A DNA stretch of 64,000 nucleotides from Anaerolineae bacterium (GCA_023382535.1 JAHDWA010000023.1:13573-77572), one strand, 5' to 3'. Numbered from the stretch's first letter, positions 11,469 to 23,044 are shown. Numbers and translations: made by a program. The notes: a model not told the origin generated them from the sequence alone.

Positions 11469-11513
11469 ATCCCCACGGTGGCCCTTGATAGCGGCCCTGT
11501 GGGGATTGTTTTG
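11469..11513 (+). terminator. Probable intrinsic terminator after the FAD oxidase
   Basis: ATCCCCAC (11469-11476) pairs with GTGGGGAT (11499-11506), with extra GGCC/GGCC pairing inside, followed by TGTTTT. Confidence 0.6.
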
Positions 11514-11600
11514 CCTCTAAATAATATTAATGGTTGAATAAGCCAGTGAGTTATGTTAGAATAAACTCACCAAACCGGAACATTTCAATACGGACTGGTA

Positions 11601-12350
11601 ATGCCAACCAAACTTTCTCCGCAAGAGTTTGCAGCCAAATGGCGTCAGACGAGCCTCAAAGAACGCTCTGCGGCCCAGGAGCATTTTATAGACCTGTGTC
11701 ACCTGGTTGACTACGAGACGCCCGCCGAGGCTGACCCGACCGGCGAAAGCTTTACCTTTGAAGCCGGAGCCAAAATAAAGGCGGAAGGCGGAGGGATGAA
11801 GGATGAAAAGGGGAAAGAGATTTCATCCTTCCGCCTTCATCCTTCATCCTTCCGCAGGGGTTGGGCCGATGTCTGGAAGAAGGGCTACTTTGCCTGGGAG
11901 TACAAAGGCAAGCACGCCGACCTCGACAAAGCCTACCAGCAGTTGCTCCAATACCGGGAGGCTTTGCAGAACTCGCCCCTTTTGGTTGTCTCCGATATTA
12001 ACTCCATTGTTATCCATACCTGCTTTGAAACCTTTCCCTTCCCCAGGCCGCCCGGCCAGGAACCTAAAGACGATCCCTGTGTTGAAGCCATTGCCCAGGC
12101 CGCCCGCGAACTGGTCCAGAAGCGGGATAGCTGGCTCAACCCGCCCGATGCAAGCGAGGCAGAACTCAAAAAGCGCACCCTGACCCATCTCTATAATGAG
12201 CGCCCTACCTGGCTCGACCTGGCCCATCAAAAGCTGGACCGCGCCGTGTTCGACGCTTACGGCTGGCCTCATGACTTGAGTGATGAAGAGATATTAGCCC
12301 GGCTGCTGGCTCTCAACCTGGAGCGGGCCGGAGTAGAGAAGCAAACATGA
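11601..12350 (+). pseudogene. Internally deleted MmeI-like type II restriction-modification remnant
   Basis: 249 residues that match the two ends, but not the middle, of large (about 900 residue) MmeI-like fused nuclease-methyltransferases. The N-terminal part (residues 1-140) has the conserved PQEFAAKW and PAEADPTGESFTFE stretches and an intact PD-(D/E)XK nuclease site: D90 in GWADV, then E100 and K102 in FAWEYKGK. At about residue 140 the sequence jumps to the typical C-terminal end (FETFPFP, RTLTHLYNERPTWLDLAH, VFDAYGWP, LSDEEILARLLALNLER). The whole methyltransferase domain, with its SAM-binding and NPPY-type motifs, is absent. Residues about 62-86 are an in-frame palindromic insertion just before the catalytic Asp. 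The frame is open throughout, so a small product could still be made. It may be a decaying gene or a minimal nuclease-domain protein; no partner methyltransferase lies nearby. Confidence 0.75.
11780..11858 (+). repeat. In-frame palindromic 7-mer repeat element inside the MmeI-like remnant
   Basis: The left arm contains GGATGAAGGATGAAA (11794-11808). The right arm contains TTCATCCTTCATCC (11837-11850) followed by TTCCGC, complementary to GCGGAA at 11781. The tandem unit is GGATGAA (7 bases). It adds about 25 residues ahead of the nuclease active site without shifting the frame. Confidence 0.75.
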
Positions 12351-12460
12351 CCTCCTATCTGGTTGAGTGACTATATAAAGCGATTGCTTGAAGCCGGGGT
12401 AATCACGCCGGAGTCTACGTTCTAATTACCCCAGGACTCCTAAAGAAGAATGCCAACGGA

Positions 12461-13411
12461 ATGACTAAGAGAGCGTCAACGTACAATCGTGGTGATTCAT
12501 CTGATGTCCCTCCTGCTACGGTTGATTCCAGCAGTTGTTTATTACCAATTCTACTCATGGTTACTGTTCTAGGCACTATCCTTGCCGTAGGATTGCTCTT
12601 CCTGGGAGGGGGGGGAACCTCAATCGAGGAACCAACACCCACTCCTCTACCAACACCCACCCCGAAGCCAAGTTTTGAGATAACCCAGGACACGGCGATT
12701 TCCAGGACTGACAGGCTTGGTGAAGTAAGTATTGAATATCCCATCAGGATGAGTCCTGGTTCCAGTGATTCGGTGCGAGTATCAATCTATATTCCTGTAA
12801 GACTTGCGTCACTTATTCCGCTAGGAATTGAGAGAATAGAAATACCGCCTGATGCTCCAAAAGTTATAGGGGAACTTAACTCTCACCAAGCCGTTATAAT
12901 CGTCACTGAAACCATGCAAGTTGACTTGTCCTCACCTACTTTTAAGGTAGAAAATCTATATCCTTTAAAACAAAAGTTAAACCTGGATAGTGTAAACGAG
13001 GCAACCATTTGGGCTTGGACAATTGTAGCACCAGCTACAATTGGTACTCATGTTTTAACTCTTCGAGTTTTATCGGGTGACAGCGATACCCCTAACTGGG
13101 TTGGAAACATAAAAGTTGAAGTCGCAGAACTGGAACAGCCCTCACCCATCTTACCCTGGGTGATTGTTTTACTGATTGTTATAATTGGCTTAGTCGGCTT
13201 TTTGGGCACAAAAGGTCGTCTACCCATTAGCCCCTTCACCCGAAAAGATCATCTCCAAAGGGAAATAATGAAGTGGACTCGTCGCCTGCAAGGACTTAAA
13301 GAGAAAAAGGCTACTCTGGGTTTTGCTGCTGACCCCAGCCTTGACATCGAAATAGAGGAGATTGAAGCAAAGATTGAAGAATTGCAGACCGAGTTGGGTC
13401 AGGTAAATTAA
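12461..13411 (+). CDS. Hypothetical membrane protein with a C-terminal coiled coil
   Basis: Not recognised. The 316 residues show an N-terminal helix (about residues 27-49, [20 protein letters not shown]) and a Pro/Thr-rich linker ([11 protein letters not shown]). A beta-rich outward domain of about 160 residues follows, then a second membrane helix (about 226-246, [18 protein letters not shown]). A basic, cytosolic tail ends in a predicted coiled coil ([16 protein letters not shown] through [15 protein letters not shown]). Both ends of the protein are therefore inside the cell. The gene is clearly more AT-rich than its neighbours and uses different third-position bases, which suggests recent acquisition. 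The ribosome-binding site is weak. It could be a scaffold or sensor accessory; no function is assigned. Confidence 0.72.
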   Translation: MTKRASTYNRGDSSDVPPATVDSSSCLLPILLMVTVLGTILAVGLLFLGGGGTSIEEPTPTPLPTPTPKPSFEITQDTAISRTDRLGEVSIEYPIRMSPGSSDSVRVSIYIPVRLASLIPLGIERIEIPPDAPKVIGELNSHQAVIIVTETMQVDLSSPTFKVENLYPLKQKLNLDSVNEATIWAWTIVAPATIGTHVLTLRVLSGDSDTPNWVGNIKVEVAELEQPSPILPWVIVLLIVIIGLVGFLGTKGRLPISPFTRKDHLQREIMKWTRRLQGLKEKKATLGFAADPSLDIEIEEIEAKIEELQTELGQVN

Positions 13412-13522
13412 ACACGCGACACATAATGACAGTAATAGCAGAGTATCCTCAAACCCAGGCTAAGCCCAGGGGCCTGTTTTTGCCGGGAAGAGCCGGGGCG
13501 AGTAGAATCGGAATGAAAACTC

Positions 13523-13586
13523 TGGGAACTCGGAGAGTCTCCTCGGAACTCCCCAACGCGTTCCCTAAAGTTCCCTTGAGTTCCCA
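13523..13586. repeat. Hairpin element of GGGAACT-type units upstream of the CoA-transferase
   Basis: Outer arms TGGGAACTC (13523-13531) and GAGTTCCCA (13578-13586) pair exactly. Degenerate internal copies (GGAACTCCCC, TTCCCTAAAGTTCCC) continue the roughly 7-base repeat. It lies in the leader of the CoA-transferase gene, where an open frame runs through it but probably is not translated. Confidence 0.6.
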
Positions 13587-13611
13587 CCACATACTTCTCA
13601 GGAGTCAATCT

Positions 13612-14961
13612 ATGAAAACTGTGCCCCAACTTACCGCCGCTGAGGCGGCTGCCCTGGTGCCTGACGGGGCGGTGATCATGGCCGGCGGTTTCGGCATGAC
13701 CGGCAACCCGATTCACCTGTTCCACGCCCTGGCCGAGCGCCCGGTAAAGAATTTAACCATCATTTCCAACAATGTCGGCGAGCCGGGACTGGGCGGCGGC
13801 CGGCTGCTGCGCAACGGGCAGATCAGCCGGGCCGTCGGTTCCTTCTTTACCTCCAACCCGGAAGCGGTGCGGGCCGTCCAGAACGGCAGCATGGCGGTCG
13901 AACTGCTGCCGCAGGGCACGCTGGCAGAGGCCATCCGGGCCGGCGGGGCTGGCCTGGGCGGTTTCTTTACGCCGACCAGCGCCGGCACTGCCCTGGCTGA
14001 AGGCCGTGAAACCCGGGTGATGAACGGCGTCGAGCAGGTCTTCATCCCGGCGCTGCGGGCGGACGTGGCCTTTGTGCGGGCCTGGCGGGCCGACACCGCC
14101 GGCAACCTGGTCTACCGCATGACCGAGCGCAATTTCAACCCGCTCATCGCGACCGCCGCCAACCTGGTCATTGCCGAAGTCGAGGAGATTGTGCCGGTGG
14201 GCAGGCTGTCGCCGGACGAGATTGTGACCCCCGGCATTTTTGTGGACTTCCTGGTGCAGGCCCAGACCACGCTGGAGGATTTGGGCACGTCGGCCTCGGT
14301 CGAGAGCGGCAGGGAAACCGACTCGACCCGGCTGGCGATGGCTCGCCGCGCCTTTGCCGAGTTAACGCGGGGGGATGTGGTCAACCTGGGCATCGGCATC
14401 CCGACCCTGGTGGCCGATTTGATCACGCCGGAGCACGGCATCATTCTGCACACCGAAAACGGGCTGCTGGGCGTCGGGCCGGCCCCGGCCAGCGGCGGGG
14501 CGCTGGAATACCCGGTCAACGCGGGCAAGCAGCCGGTAACGGCCCTGCCCGGCGCTTCGTATTTTGACAGCGCGGTCTCTTTTGCCATGATCCGCGGCGG
14601 CCACGTGGATGTGGCGGTTATGGGCGGCTTACAGGTAGACGAGGCGGCTAACCTGGCTAACTGGGCTGTGCCCGGCAAGCCGCTGTTGGGCGTCGGCGGG
14701 GCGATGGACCTGGCTTCGGGCGCGAAGAAGCTGATCATCACCATGACCCACGCCAGCCGCGAGGGGGAGCCGAAAATTGTGCCCCGCTGTACCCTGCCGC
14801 TCACGGCAATGGCGGCGGTGAATGTCGTCATCACCGATCTGGCCGTGTTTGAGTTTATTAACGGCCAGTTGACCCTGATCGAGTTGATGCCCGGCGCCAC
14901 GCTGGAGCAGGTTCGCACCCTGACCAGCGCCCGCTTTGTCGAGGCGTTGGAGTCGAGATAG
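13612..14961 (+). CDS. 3-oxoacid CoA-transferase with fused A and B subunits
   Basis: Moves CoA between acyl-CoA and a free acid (SCOT/acetoacetyl-CoA type). The A domain starts with [19 protein letters not shown] and the B domain with [21 protein letters not shown] residues. The catalytic glutamate is E282 in [13 protein letters not shown]. In many bacteria the two halves are separate genes (ScoA/ScoB); here they are joined by a short linker around residue 225-240. The start is the ATG preceded by CAGGAG at seven bases. A longer open frame upstream runs through a repeat and is not supported. A strong terminator follows. It may serve ketone-body, butyrate or branched acid metabolism; the acid substrate is not evident. 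Confidence 0.9.
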   Translation: MKTVPQLTAAEAAALVPDGAVIMAGGFGMTGNPIHLFHALAERPVKNLTIISNNVGEPGLGGGRLLRNGQISRAVGSFFTSNPEAVRAVQNGSMAVELLPQGTLAEAIRAGGAGLGGFFTPTSAGTALAEGRETRVMNGVEQVFIPALRADVAFVRAWRADTAGNLVYRMTERNFNPLIATAANLVIAEVEEIVPVGRLSPDEIVTPGIFVDFLVQAQTTLEDLGTSASVESGRETDSTRLAMARRAFAELTRGDVVNLGIGIPTLVADLITPEHGIILHTENGLLGVGPAPASGGALEYPVNAGKQPVTALPGASYFDSAVSFAMIRGGHVDVAVMGGLQVDEAANLANWAVPGKPLLGVGGAMDLASGAKKLIITMTHASREGEPKIVPRCTLPLTAMAAVNVVITDLAVFEFINGQLTLIELMPGATLEQVRTLTSARFVEALESR

Positions 14962-14990
14962 GGTATTTTTCGCGCTTTCCTATCATAATA

Positions 14991-15033
14991 AAAGGCCGCT
15001 CGCACCGCCAAGGTAGGGTGCGAGCGGCCCTTA
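14991..15033. terminator. Strong bidirectional terminator hairpin
   Basis: GGCCGCTCGCACC (14994-15006) pairs perfectly with GGTGCGAGCGGCC (15017-15029), flanked by AAAA on one side and CTTAT on the other. It lies between the converging CoA-transferase and GlsB-like genes and serves both. Confidence 0.85.
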
Positions 15034-15070
15034 TGTCTGGCTGGACCTGACTAAACGCTGCTGTCGTACC

Positions 15071-15322
15071 CTACCTTTTTAAGATGACCCGGTAAAGAGC
15101 CAGCAGCACAATTGCGCCGACGATGGCGATGATCAGGCTGCGGATGTCAAAACCGGAAATGTCGCCAAACCCGATTAAGGTGCCGATAAAGCCGCCGACG
15201 ATGGCCCCGGCGATGCCCAGCAGAATCGTCACGATAAATCCCCCCGGATCACGGCCCGGCATAATCGCCTTGGCCAATACTCCGGCAATAAGTCCCAGCA
15301 CGATCCAAGATAAACAGCCCAT
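15071..15322 (-). CDS. GlsB/YeaQ/YmgE family small membrane protein
   Basis: 83 residues and three hydrophobic helices, with the family pattern GLIAGVLAKAIMPGRDPGG near the N-terminus, a glycine-zipper second helix (LLGIAGAIVGGFIGTLIG) and a final helix ending in LALYRVILKR. The family is linked to envelope stress in other bacteria, but its biochemical role is unclear. A purine-rich ribosome-binding site precedes the ATG. It is a single gene between two intergenic regions. Confidence 0.88.
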   Translation of the reverse strand: MGCLSWIVLGLIAGVLAKAIMPGRDPGGFIVTILLGIAGAIVGGFIGTLIGFGDISGFDIRSLIIAIVGAIVLLALYRVILKR

Positions 15323-15485
15323 GTGATTCCTCCCTTAAAATCTTCACTTAAAGTGTCGTTTGAGTAATAAGTTGGCCTGACTGAAATTGACCACACCGCA
15401 GTCAATCAAACGGTTAGGTCCAGCCTCTCAATTATACTTGCTTCCTATTTTTTTCCTAATTGTAAGGTACAATGGCGTATTACTC

Positions 15486-15558
15486 GGTGACTGGCATTTT
15501 TCTCCTGGCAGGACGATTGAGAACAACAAAGCTTAGAGCTAACCAGTCGCCAGTCACC
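15486..15558 (-). repeat. 73-base palindrome-ended dispersed repeat, copy 1
   Basis: The ends GGTGACTGGC and GCCAGTCACC are perfect 10-base inverted repeats. Read on the minus strand, it aligns without gaps to copy 2 at 31292-31366, with 8 differences over 73 bases by hand count. The interior (TTGAGAAC, AAGCTTAGAGCTAACC) is conserved, so this is more than a shared hairpin. It encodes nothing. Confidence 0.85.
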
Positions 15559-15661
15559 TTTAGTCTGAGCGTTATGGTAGTGGCGCCTGTAACAAGAAGC
15601 ACAAAATAGAGTTAAATTATCCCCCCTTTCTAAACAATTCATCAAGAATATGTTACACGCT

Positions 15662-15691
15662 CGTTCCCACGTTTCGTGTCAGTTCGGGAAC
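15662..15691. repeat. CGTTCCC/GGGAACG inverted repeat
   Basis: Short arms CGTTCCC and GGGAACG around a 17-base loop. A similar, longer-armed element lies at 31021-31057. Confidence 0.4.
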
Positions 15692-15907
15692 GCTGTGGGG
15701 AATCTGTATCCAAATCTATATCTTTTCCACCAAAAAGATATATTGCTCTTTCTTCAGTTTTGCCATAGGCTAGAACGGTCGAATTTCACCCTCACTTTTG
15801 AGCCAGCCTCAGAAAAAGATTGTCCTCCCCGCTTGCACACGTAGAAAAAGCCCCCTGAAAAAGTACAAGAATTCATTATTCTTTTACAAATCTAAGGAGC
15901 TTTGACC

Positions 15908-18715
15908 ATGAGATTAAAGATTATCGTGTTGAGTCTGCTGGCGGCGGGAATGTTAGCCCTGCTGCGTTGGCCCGGCCTGGCCCTGGCGGATGGCCCGGCT
16001 ATTTGCAGCACCCCGAACTTGCCGATCCCTGATGCCGTTGCTGATACTCAACCCGGCCTGGTAACGGATACTCTCAGTGTGGCCCAGAGCGGGGTCATGA
16101 CCGACCTGAATGTCTCGATCACCGCCAACCACGATTGGGTAGGAGATCTCAGCTTCACCTTGACTCACCTCGATACGGGTAATTCTGTCACCCTTATTGA
16201 CCGGCCCGGCACGCCGCCAGGGGAGTTTGGCTGTAATGGCGACGACATCGCCGCCACGCTTGACGACGAAGCAGTAACTCCGGTCGAAGATGTCTGTAAT
16301 CGGCCAGGTCCTATCGCCATTTCCGGCGTTTTTACCCCCAATAACCCTTTAAGCCTGTTTGATGGGGAGGACATTGCCGGGACGTGGCAGTTAACCGTCT
16401 CCGACCACGCCGGCTTGAGCACAGGCAGTCTGGGGCAGTGGTGCCTGATCCCGGCCCCGCAAGCCGATTTGGCCCTCAATAAGCAGGTGAATCACGCTAA
16501 TCCGGCGGAAAACGAGGTGATTACCTACACCGTGCGTCTGAGCAACAATGGACCGGATGAGGCGACCAGCGTGGTCATTAGCGACACCCTGCCGGTCAGT
16601 CTCACGTTTGTCTCCGCCGATCCCAGCCAGGGGACCTACAATGAGGGAACCGGTTTCTGGGAAGTTAACAGCCTGAGTGCGGGTCAGAGTGCTACCCTGA
16701 CCCTGGCGGCTATGGTCAATGGGGCCACGCTGGGCCAGACTATTATCAATACGGCTGAAATTGGCTCGGCGGACCAGCTTGATTTGTTTAACGCCAATAA
16801 CGCCGACGATGCGGTGATCAGGGTAACCAGCGCCGACCTAGCTCTAACCAAAACGGTCAGCCAGCCCACTCCCGGAGAAAACGAAGTGATTAGCTATACG
16901 GTCACGGTTTCCAACAATGGGCCGGACGGAGCGACCGGGGTCGTCGTCAGCGACACGCTGCCGTTCAGCCTGAGCCTTGTTGCCGCCAGCGTAAGCCAGG
17001 GCAACTACGACAGCAGCGGTGAGTGGTCCGTGGGCAAACTGCTGGCCGGCAGAGCCGCTACCCTGACTCTAACCGCAACAGTAGAGGCCGGCGCCGCCGG
17101 GCAGACAATTACCAATACGGCCCTGGTGAGCGCCTCGGAGCAGAATGACGCGGACAGCAGCAATAACAGCGCCGATGCGCCCATCACCGTGACCAATGCC
17201 GATTTAGCCGTGAGTAAGATCGTAGATAATCCCGGCCCCAAAGAGGGTGGGCCGCTGCTCTACACCGTCACCGTGACCAACAACGGGCCGGACGATGCCA
17301 CCGGGGTGGTTGTCGGCGACACGCTGCCGCTCAGTGTGACTCTGGCTGCTTCGAGCGCCAGCCAGGGTGACTACGACAGCGCCACGGGAAGGTGGCAAGT
17401 AGGTGATTTAACCGCCAGCGCCAGCGCCACCCTGACTCTCTCGACTACGGTCCAAACAGGCACAATTGGACAAATTATCACCAATACGGCGGCCATCAGC
17501 GCCTCAGACCAGTCGGACGCCGATTTGGGCAACAATACCGCCGATGCGGTCGTCAGGGTCAGCAGCGCTGACCTGGCCCTGAGCAAAACGGTGGACCAGG
17601 CCCAGCCCGACGAAAATGAACTGATTGTGTACACGGTGGTGATGACCAACCAGGGACCGGATAACGCCACCGGCGTGGTTATCAGCGAGACGCTGCCGCT
17701 GAGTCTCACCCTGGTCACGTCGAGCACCAGCCAGGGCAGTTACGATAGCAGCGCCGGACGCTGGCAGGCCGGCAGCTTGGCGGCGAGCGAGACGGCTACC
17801 TTGACCCTGACGGCGGCGGTGAACGCCGGAACGGCCGGACAAACCCTGACCAATACCGCTGAGGTGAGCCAATCCGACCAATCCGACCCATTTACGGCCA
17901 ATAATCTTGCCAGTGTCCCGGTCACTGTGACCAATGCCGACCTGGCCGTGAGCAAGAGGGTAGATAACCCTAACCCCAGGGAAAACGACCTGTTCAGTTA
18001 CACGGTGACGGTGAGCAATAACGGGCCGGATAACGCCACCGGCGTCGTCATCAGCGAGACGCTGCCGTTAAGCCTCAGCCTGGTTATCTCCAATGTAAGC
18101 CAGGGGAGCTACAACAGCAGCCTGGGGGCATGGGAGGTAGGGAATCTCCCGGCCGGCCAGAGTGCGGCTTTGACTCTGACGGTGGCCGCCCAAGTGGGCA
18201 CCGCCGGGCAAATCATCATGAACACGGCTCAAGTGGGGGCGGCGGCGCAGGGAGACACAAATGAAGGTAATAATACCGCCAGCATCACCACAACAGTGGT
18301 CGGCGCTAACTTATCTATCAGCAAGACCAGCGCCGAGGCGGCAGCCGCCGGCAGCGTGTTTACGTATACCATTACTGTGACCAACAGCGGCCCCTCGGCG
18401 GCGACAGGAGTTGTTGTCAGCGATACCCTGCCGGCGGAATTAAACTTTGTATCGGTGGAGCCGGGTCTGCCCACCTGCGCCGAAGCGAGCGGCGTTATTA
18501 GCTGTACGCTCGGCACGCTGGACAATGGGGCTGCCATCAGCCTGACCCTGGCGGTTACTCCCACCACGGTCGGGACAGTGACCAACACTGCCAGCGTAGC
18601 CAGCAATGAAACCGATCCCACCCTGGCGGATAACAGCGCTACGGCGGAGACCATCATTGGTCCAGCCGCGCCGGAAGCCGCGCCGGTCTATTTGCCCCTA
18701 ATTGCAAAAGAATAG
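15908..18715 (+). CDS. Secreted surface protein: P-domain plus six DUF11 repeats, YLPLI tail
   Basis: 935 residues. An N-terminal signal peptide (hydrophobic LSLLAAGMLALL, likely cut after LALA) is followed by a proprotein-convertase P-like beta domain (about 30-185, with WVGDLSFTLTH and DIAGTWQLTVSDHAG). Six DUF11 (CARDB-like) repeats of about 120 residues follow, each starting ADLALNK, ADLALTK, ADLAVSK, ADLALSK, ADLAVSK or ANLSISK. The repeats carry YTVTVSNNGPD and TATLTLT motifs. The protein ends in VYLPLIAKE; a YLPL tail is common on secreted Chloroflexota proteins and may be a sorting signal, although there is no hydrophobic anchor or LPXTG. The ATG follows AAGGAGC at eight bases. It probably forms an extended cell-surface or sheath fibre. 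No enzyme domain is seen. Confidence 0.87.
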   Translation: MRLKIIVLSLLAAGMLALLRWPGLALADGPAICSTPNLPIPDAVADTQPGLVTDTLSVAQSGVMTDLNVSITANHDWVGDLSFTLTHLDTGNSVTLIDRPGTPPGEFGCNGDDIAATLDDEAVTPVEDVCNRPGPIAISGVFTPNNPLSLFDGEDIAGTWQLTVSDHAGLSTGSLGQWCLIPAPQADLALNKQVNHANPAENEVITYTVRLSNNGPDEATSVVISDTLPVSLTFVSADPSQGTYNEGTGFWEVNSLSAGQSATLTLAAMVNGATLGQTIINTAEIGSADQLDLFNANNADDAVIRVTSADLALTKTVSQPTPGENEVISYTVTVSNNGPDGATGVVVSDTLPFSLSLVAASVSQGNYDSSGEWSVGKLLAGRAATLTLTATVEAGAAGQTITNTALVSASEQNDADSSNNSADAPITVTNADLAVSKIVDNPGPKEGGPLLYTVTVTNNGPDDATGVVVGDTLPLSVTLAASSASQGDYDSATGRWQVGDLTASASATLTLSTTVQTGTIGQIITNTAAISASDQSDADLGNNTADAVVRVSSADLALSKTVDQAQPDENELIVYTVVMTNQGPDNATGVVISETLPLSLTLVTSSTSQGSYDSSAGRWQAGSLAASETATLTLTAAVNAGTAGQTLTNTAEVSQSDQSDPFTANNLASVPVTVTNADLAVSKRVDNPNPRENDLFSYTVTVSNNGPDNATGVVISETLPLSLSLVISNVSQGSYNSSLGAWEVGNLPAGQSAALTLTVAAQVGTAGQIIMNTAQVGAAAQGDTNEGNNTASITTTVVGANLSISKTSAEAAAAGSVFTYTITVTNSGPSAATGVVVSDTLPAELNFVSVEPGLPTCAEASGVISCTLGTLDNGAAISLTLAVTPTTVGTVTNTASVASNETDPTLADNSATAETIIGPAAPEAAPVYLPLIAKE
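16463..18651 (+). repeat. Six tandem DUF11 coding repeats
   Basis: Six units of about 360 bases within the surface-protein gene. The first five are closely related at DNA level (recurring GGGCCGGA and ACGCTGCCG blocks); the sixth is diverged and GC-skewed differently, and carries a Cys pair absent from the others. Confidence 0.8.
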
Positions 18716-18845
18716 CCCTCTGCGGATGGTTCTTCTTGCCGAATTGGCTAATATCTGGTTAAATTATCCTAGATAGACAGCGATTAAAATGAGGAGTCCA
18801 AAGTGTATGTTGGACTCCTCATTTGACCTTACTCAGGGAGAGACA

Positions 18846-19856
18846 ATGACCATCCAATGGGGCGTAGGTATGTGGCAACTGCCGCCCCAGCAGTTGATTG
18901 AAGTCGTCCAGTTGTGCGAGCAACTGGGTTACGACCAATTTTGGCATGCGAATCACAAGCTGGACCGCGATATGACCGTCGGTTTGACCCTGGCGGCGGT
19001 GTATTCGCAGCATCTCAAGCTGGGTACGTTTATCGCCGACCCGTATGTGATCCATCCGGCCATGACCGCCGCAGCCGTCGCCACGCTGGACGAGTTATCG
19101 GGCGGGCGGGCGGTGCTGGTCCTGGGGGCGGGGATGATGGGCTTCAGGGCGATGGGCTTTGAACGCCGCAAACCATTGACGGCAGTTGAAGAAGCCATCC
19201 ACGTTATCCGCCGTCTTTGGGCCGGGGAGACGGTAACGTTTGCGGGGGAAGTTATCCGGGTGAAAGAGGCGCGGCTGGGCTTTAAGGCCCGGCCCGATAT
19301 TCCCATCTTCATTGCCGCGCGGGGGAATCGTATGTTCCGGCTGGCCGGGCGGCTGGCCGATGGGGCGATGATCTCCACCTATGCCACGCCGGAGGGAGTT
19401 CGCTATGCTATGAGCCAGGTGGCCCAGGGAGCGCAGGAGGCCGGGCGCTCGCCGGCGAGCGTAGCGGCTATCTTGCGGGTAGATGCCTGCATCAACGCCG
19501 ATGTGCAGGCGGCGCGAGCCGCGGTCAAGCCGATTATTGCCGGTTCGCTCGGCAGCAGTTACCCGGACCGCGCCTTTGTCGAGGCGGCCGGCCTGACCGT
19601 CCCTGTGGAACTGGAGGAGATCATCCGCGAGGGGGATGAAGAGCGCATTTGGGCTGCTTCGGCCCTGGTGCCGGATGAATTTGTCGAGCATTTTGCCTGG
19701 GCCGGCGCCGCCGAACAGGTCGCGGCCCAGGTGGCGCGAGTCGTGGCGGCGGGCGTCACAAATATAACCATTGTTCCCAATCCCCCCAATGCGGTTACAC
19801 CCACCCTCACCGCTTTTGCCCACGGGGTGATCCCAAAAGTGGTTCTATTGAGCTAA
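18846..19856 (+). CDS. Luciferase-like (LLM) flavin or F420-dependent oxidoreductase
   Basis: 336 residues with the bacterial luciferase TIM-barrel pattern. The N-terminal strand is WGVGMWQLPPQQLIE, followed by YDQFWHANHKLDRD and LGTFIADPYVIHPAMTA. The core motif is ELSGGRAVLVLGAGMMG, then IPIFIAARGNRMFRLAGRLADG, typical of the F420-dependent methylene-tetrahydromethanopterin-reductase-like branch. The start is the ATG after CAGGGAGAGACA, which gives a normal N-terminus; the frame opens 19 codons earlier without support. It converges on the cupin gene. The reduced cofactor (FMN or F420) and the substrate are not determinable here. Confidence 0.85.
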   Translation: MTIQWGVGMWQLPPQQLIEVVQLCEQLGYDQFWHANHKLDRDMTVGLTLAAVYSQHLKLGTFIADPYVIHPAMTAAAVATLDELSGGRAVLVLGAGMMGFRAMGFERRKPLTAVEEAIHVIRRLWAGETVTFAGEVIRVKEARLGFKARPDIPIFIAARGNRMFRLAGRLADGAMISTYATPEGVRYAMSQVAQGAQEAGRSPASVAAILRVDACINADVQAARAAVKPIIAGSLGSSYPDRAFVEAAGLTVPVELEEIIREGDEERIWAASALVPDEFVEHFAWAGAAEQVAAQVARVVAAGVTNITIVPNPPNAVTPTLTAFAHGVIPKVVLLS

Positions 19857-19908
19857 GAGCTTGTTGAGCGCGGCACTAATTTGATCGTTGTCGCTCGTAC
19901 CTCCGCAG

Positions 19909-20352
19909 TTACCATGGGGGCAACGTACTGCGGGTACCGGCTGTACTTGGTGGGCCCGCCTCCTGGTATTGTTCGTCGCTGACCTTTTCCAGCCACTCAA
20001 CCGCTTTGCCGTCGAGCTGTTCCTGAATGGCAATGTGCGTCATAGCCGTGGTTGCCGTAGCGCCGTGCCAATGCTTCTCACCCGGCTCAAACCAGATCAC
20101 ATCGCCGGGATGAATTTCCTCGACCGGACCGCCCCAGCGCTGGGCCAGGCCGCAGCCGGCAGTCACAATCAAGGTCTGCCCCAGCGGGTGGGTGTGCCAT
20201 GCCGTCCGAGCGCCCGGCTCGAACGTAACACTGGCGCCGCGTACCCGGGCCGGCTCGGGCGCCTCAAACAGGGGGTCAATGCGGACCGTGCCGGTAAACC
20301 ACTCGGCCGGTCCTTTACCGGAAGGCTGTGAGCCGTTTCTTTTGATGTCCAT
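19909..20352 (-). CDS. Small cupin-domain protein
   Basis: 147 residues forming a single cupin barrel. Metal-ligand candidates are the two His in [12 protein letters not shown], with the later His pair in [10 protein letters not shown]; the gap has the usual [15 protein letters not shown]. It resembles carboxymuconolactone-decarboxylase-associated cupins and small (R)-mandelonitrile-lyase-like cupins. The ATG at 20352 is preceded by AAAGGA; a GTG six codons upstream is an alternative. It sits just downstream of an aldo/keto reductase on the same strand (about 30 bases), likely one operon. A redox or detoxification role is likely but unproven. Confidence 0.83.
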   Translation of the reverse strand: MDIKRNGSQPSGKGPAEWFTGTVRIDPLFEAPEPARVRGASVTFEPGARTAWHTHPLGQTLIVTAGCGLAQRWGGPVEEIHPGDVIWFEPGEKHWHGATATTAMTHIAIQEQLDGKAVEWLEKVSDEQYQEAGPPSTAGTRSTLPPW

Positions 20353-20382
20353 TTTCCGAATTCCTTTCACACCTTGCCTTGA

Positions 20383-21414
<1,032 letters not shown>

Positions 21415-21436
21415 CTAATTCCGAAGGTTACTTAAC

Positions 21437-21469
21437 AAAAAAGCCAGGGGTAGATTCCCTGGCTTTTTT
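21437..21469 (-). terminator. Strong intrinsic terminator of the aminomutase gene
   Basis: AAAAAAGCCAGGG (21437-21449) pairs perfectly with CCCTGGCTTTTTT (21457-21469). On the minus strand this is a GC stem with a U-run, 14 bases after the aminomutase stop. Confidence 0.92.
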
Positions 21470-21482
21470 CAAAGGCCGGCCA

Positions 21483-22856
<1,374 letters not shown>

Positions 22857-22962
22857 TGGCGGCCTCCGCTTAATTGGCAGGTGAATTTCTTGGGATTATA
22901 GCAAGATATTGCGCTAATGTCAATGAAAAAAATTGTAAAAAGTGACCGGAACTTATTCAGTT

Positions 22963-22992
22963 TTGTTGGCTAAATCTAATTTGTACTATATA
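22963..22992 (+). promoter_or_regulatory. Possible promoter for the Lrp/AsnC regulator
   Basis: TTGTTG and TATATA are separated by 18 bases in the AT-rich divergent region between kamA and the regulator. Promoter calls by eye in AT-rich DNA are weak. Lrp-family binding sites could also lie here. Confidence 0.3.
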
Positions 22993-23044
22993 TTTTATGC
23001 TATAACCCTTTGTATAACAAAACTTTAAATATTTTGGAGTCAGC

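Larger units (their letters stand above)
15323..15907. other. Intergenic region without a supported gene
   Basis: It holds a 73-base palindrome-ended repeat (15486-15558) and a second inverted repeat (near 15662-15690). A 64-codon frame in the middle overlaps the second repeat and has no ribosome-binding site, so it is not called. The last 15 bases contain the ribosome-binding site AAGGAGC of the next gene. Confidence 0.6.

Noticed and set aside
13426..13611. N-terminal extension of the CoA-transferase
   Set aside because: It runs through a hairpin repeat; the ATG at 13612 has a good ribosome-binding site and gives the family's normal N-terminus.
15650..15844. Plus-strand frame of 64 codons
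   Set aside because: No ribosome-binding site and overlaps a repeat; looks like chance.
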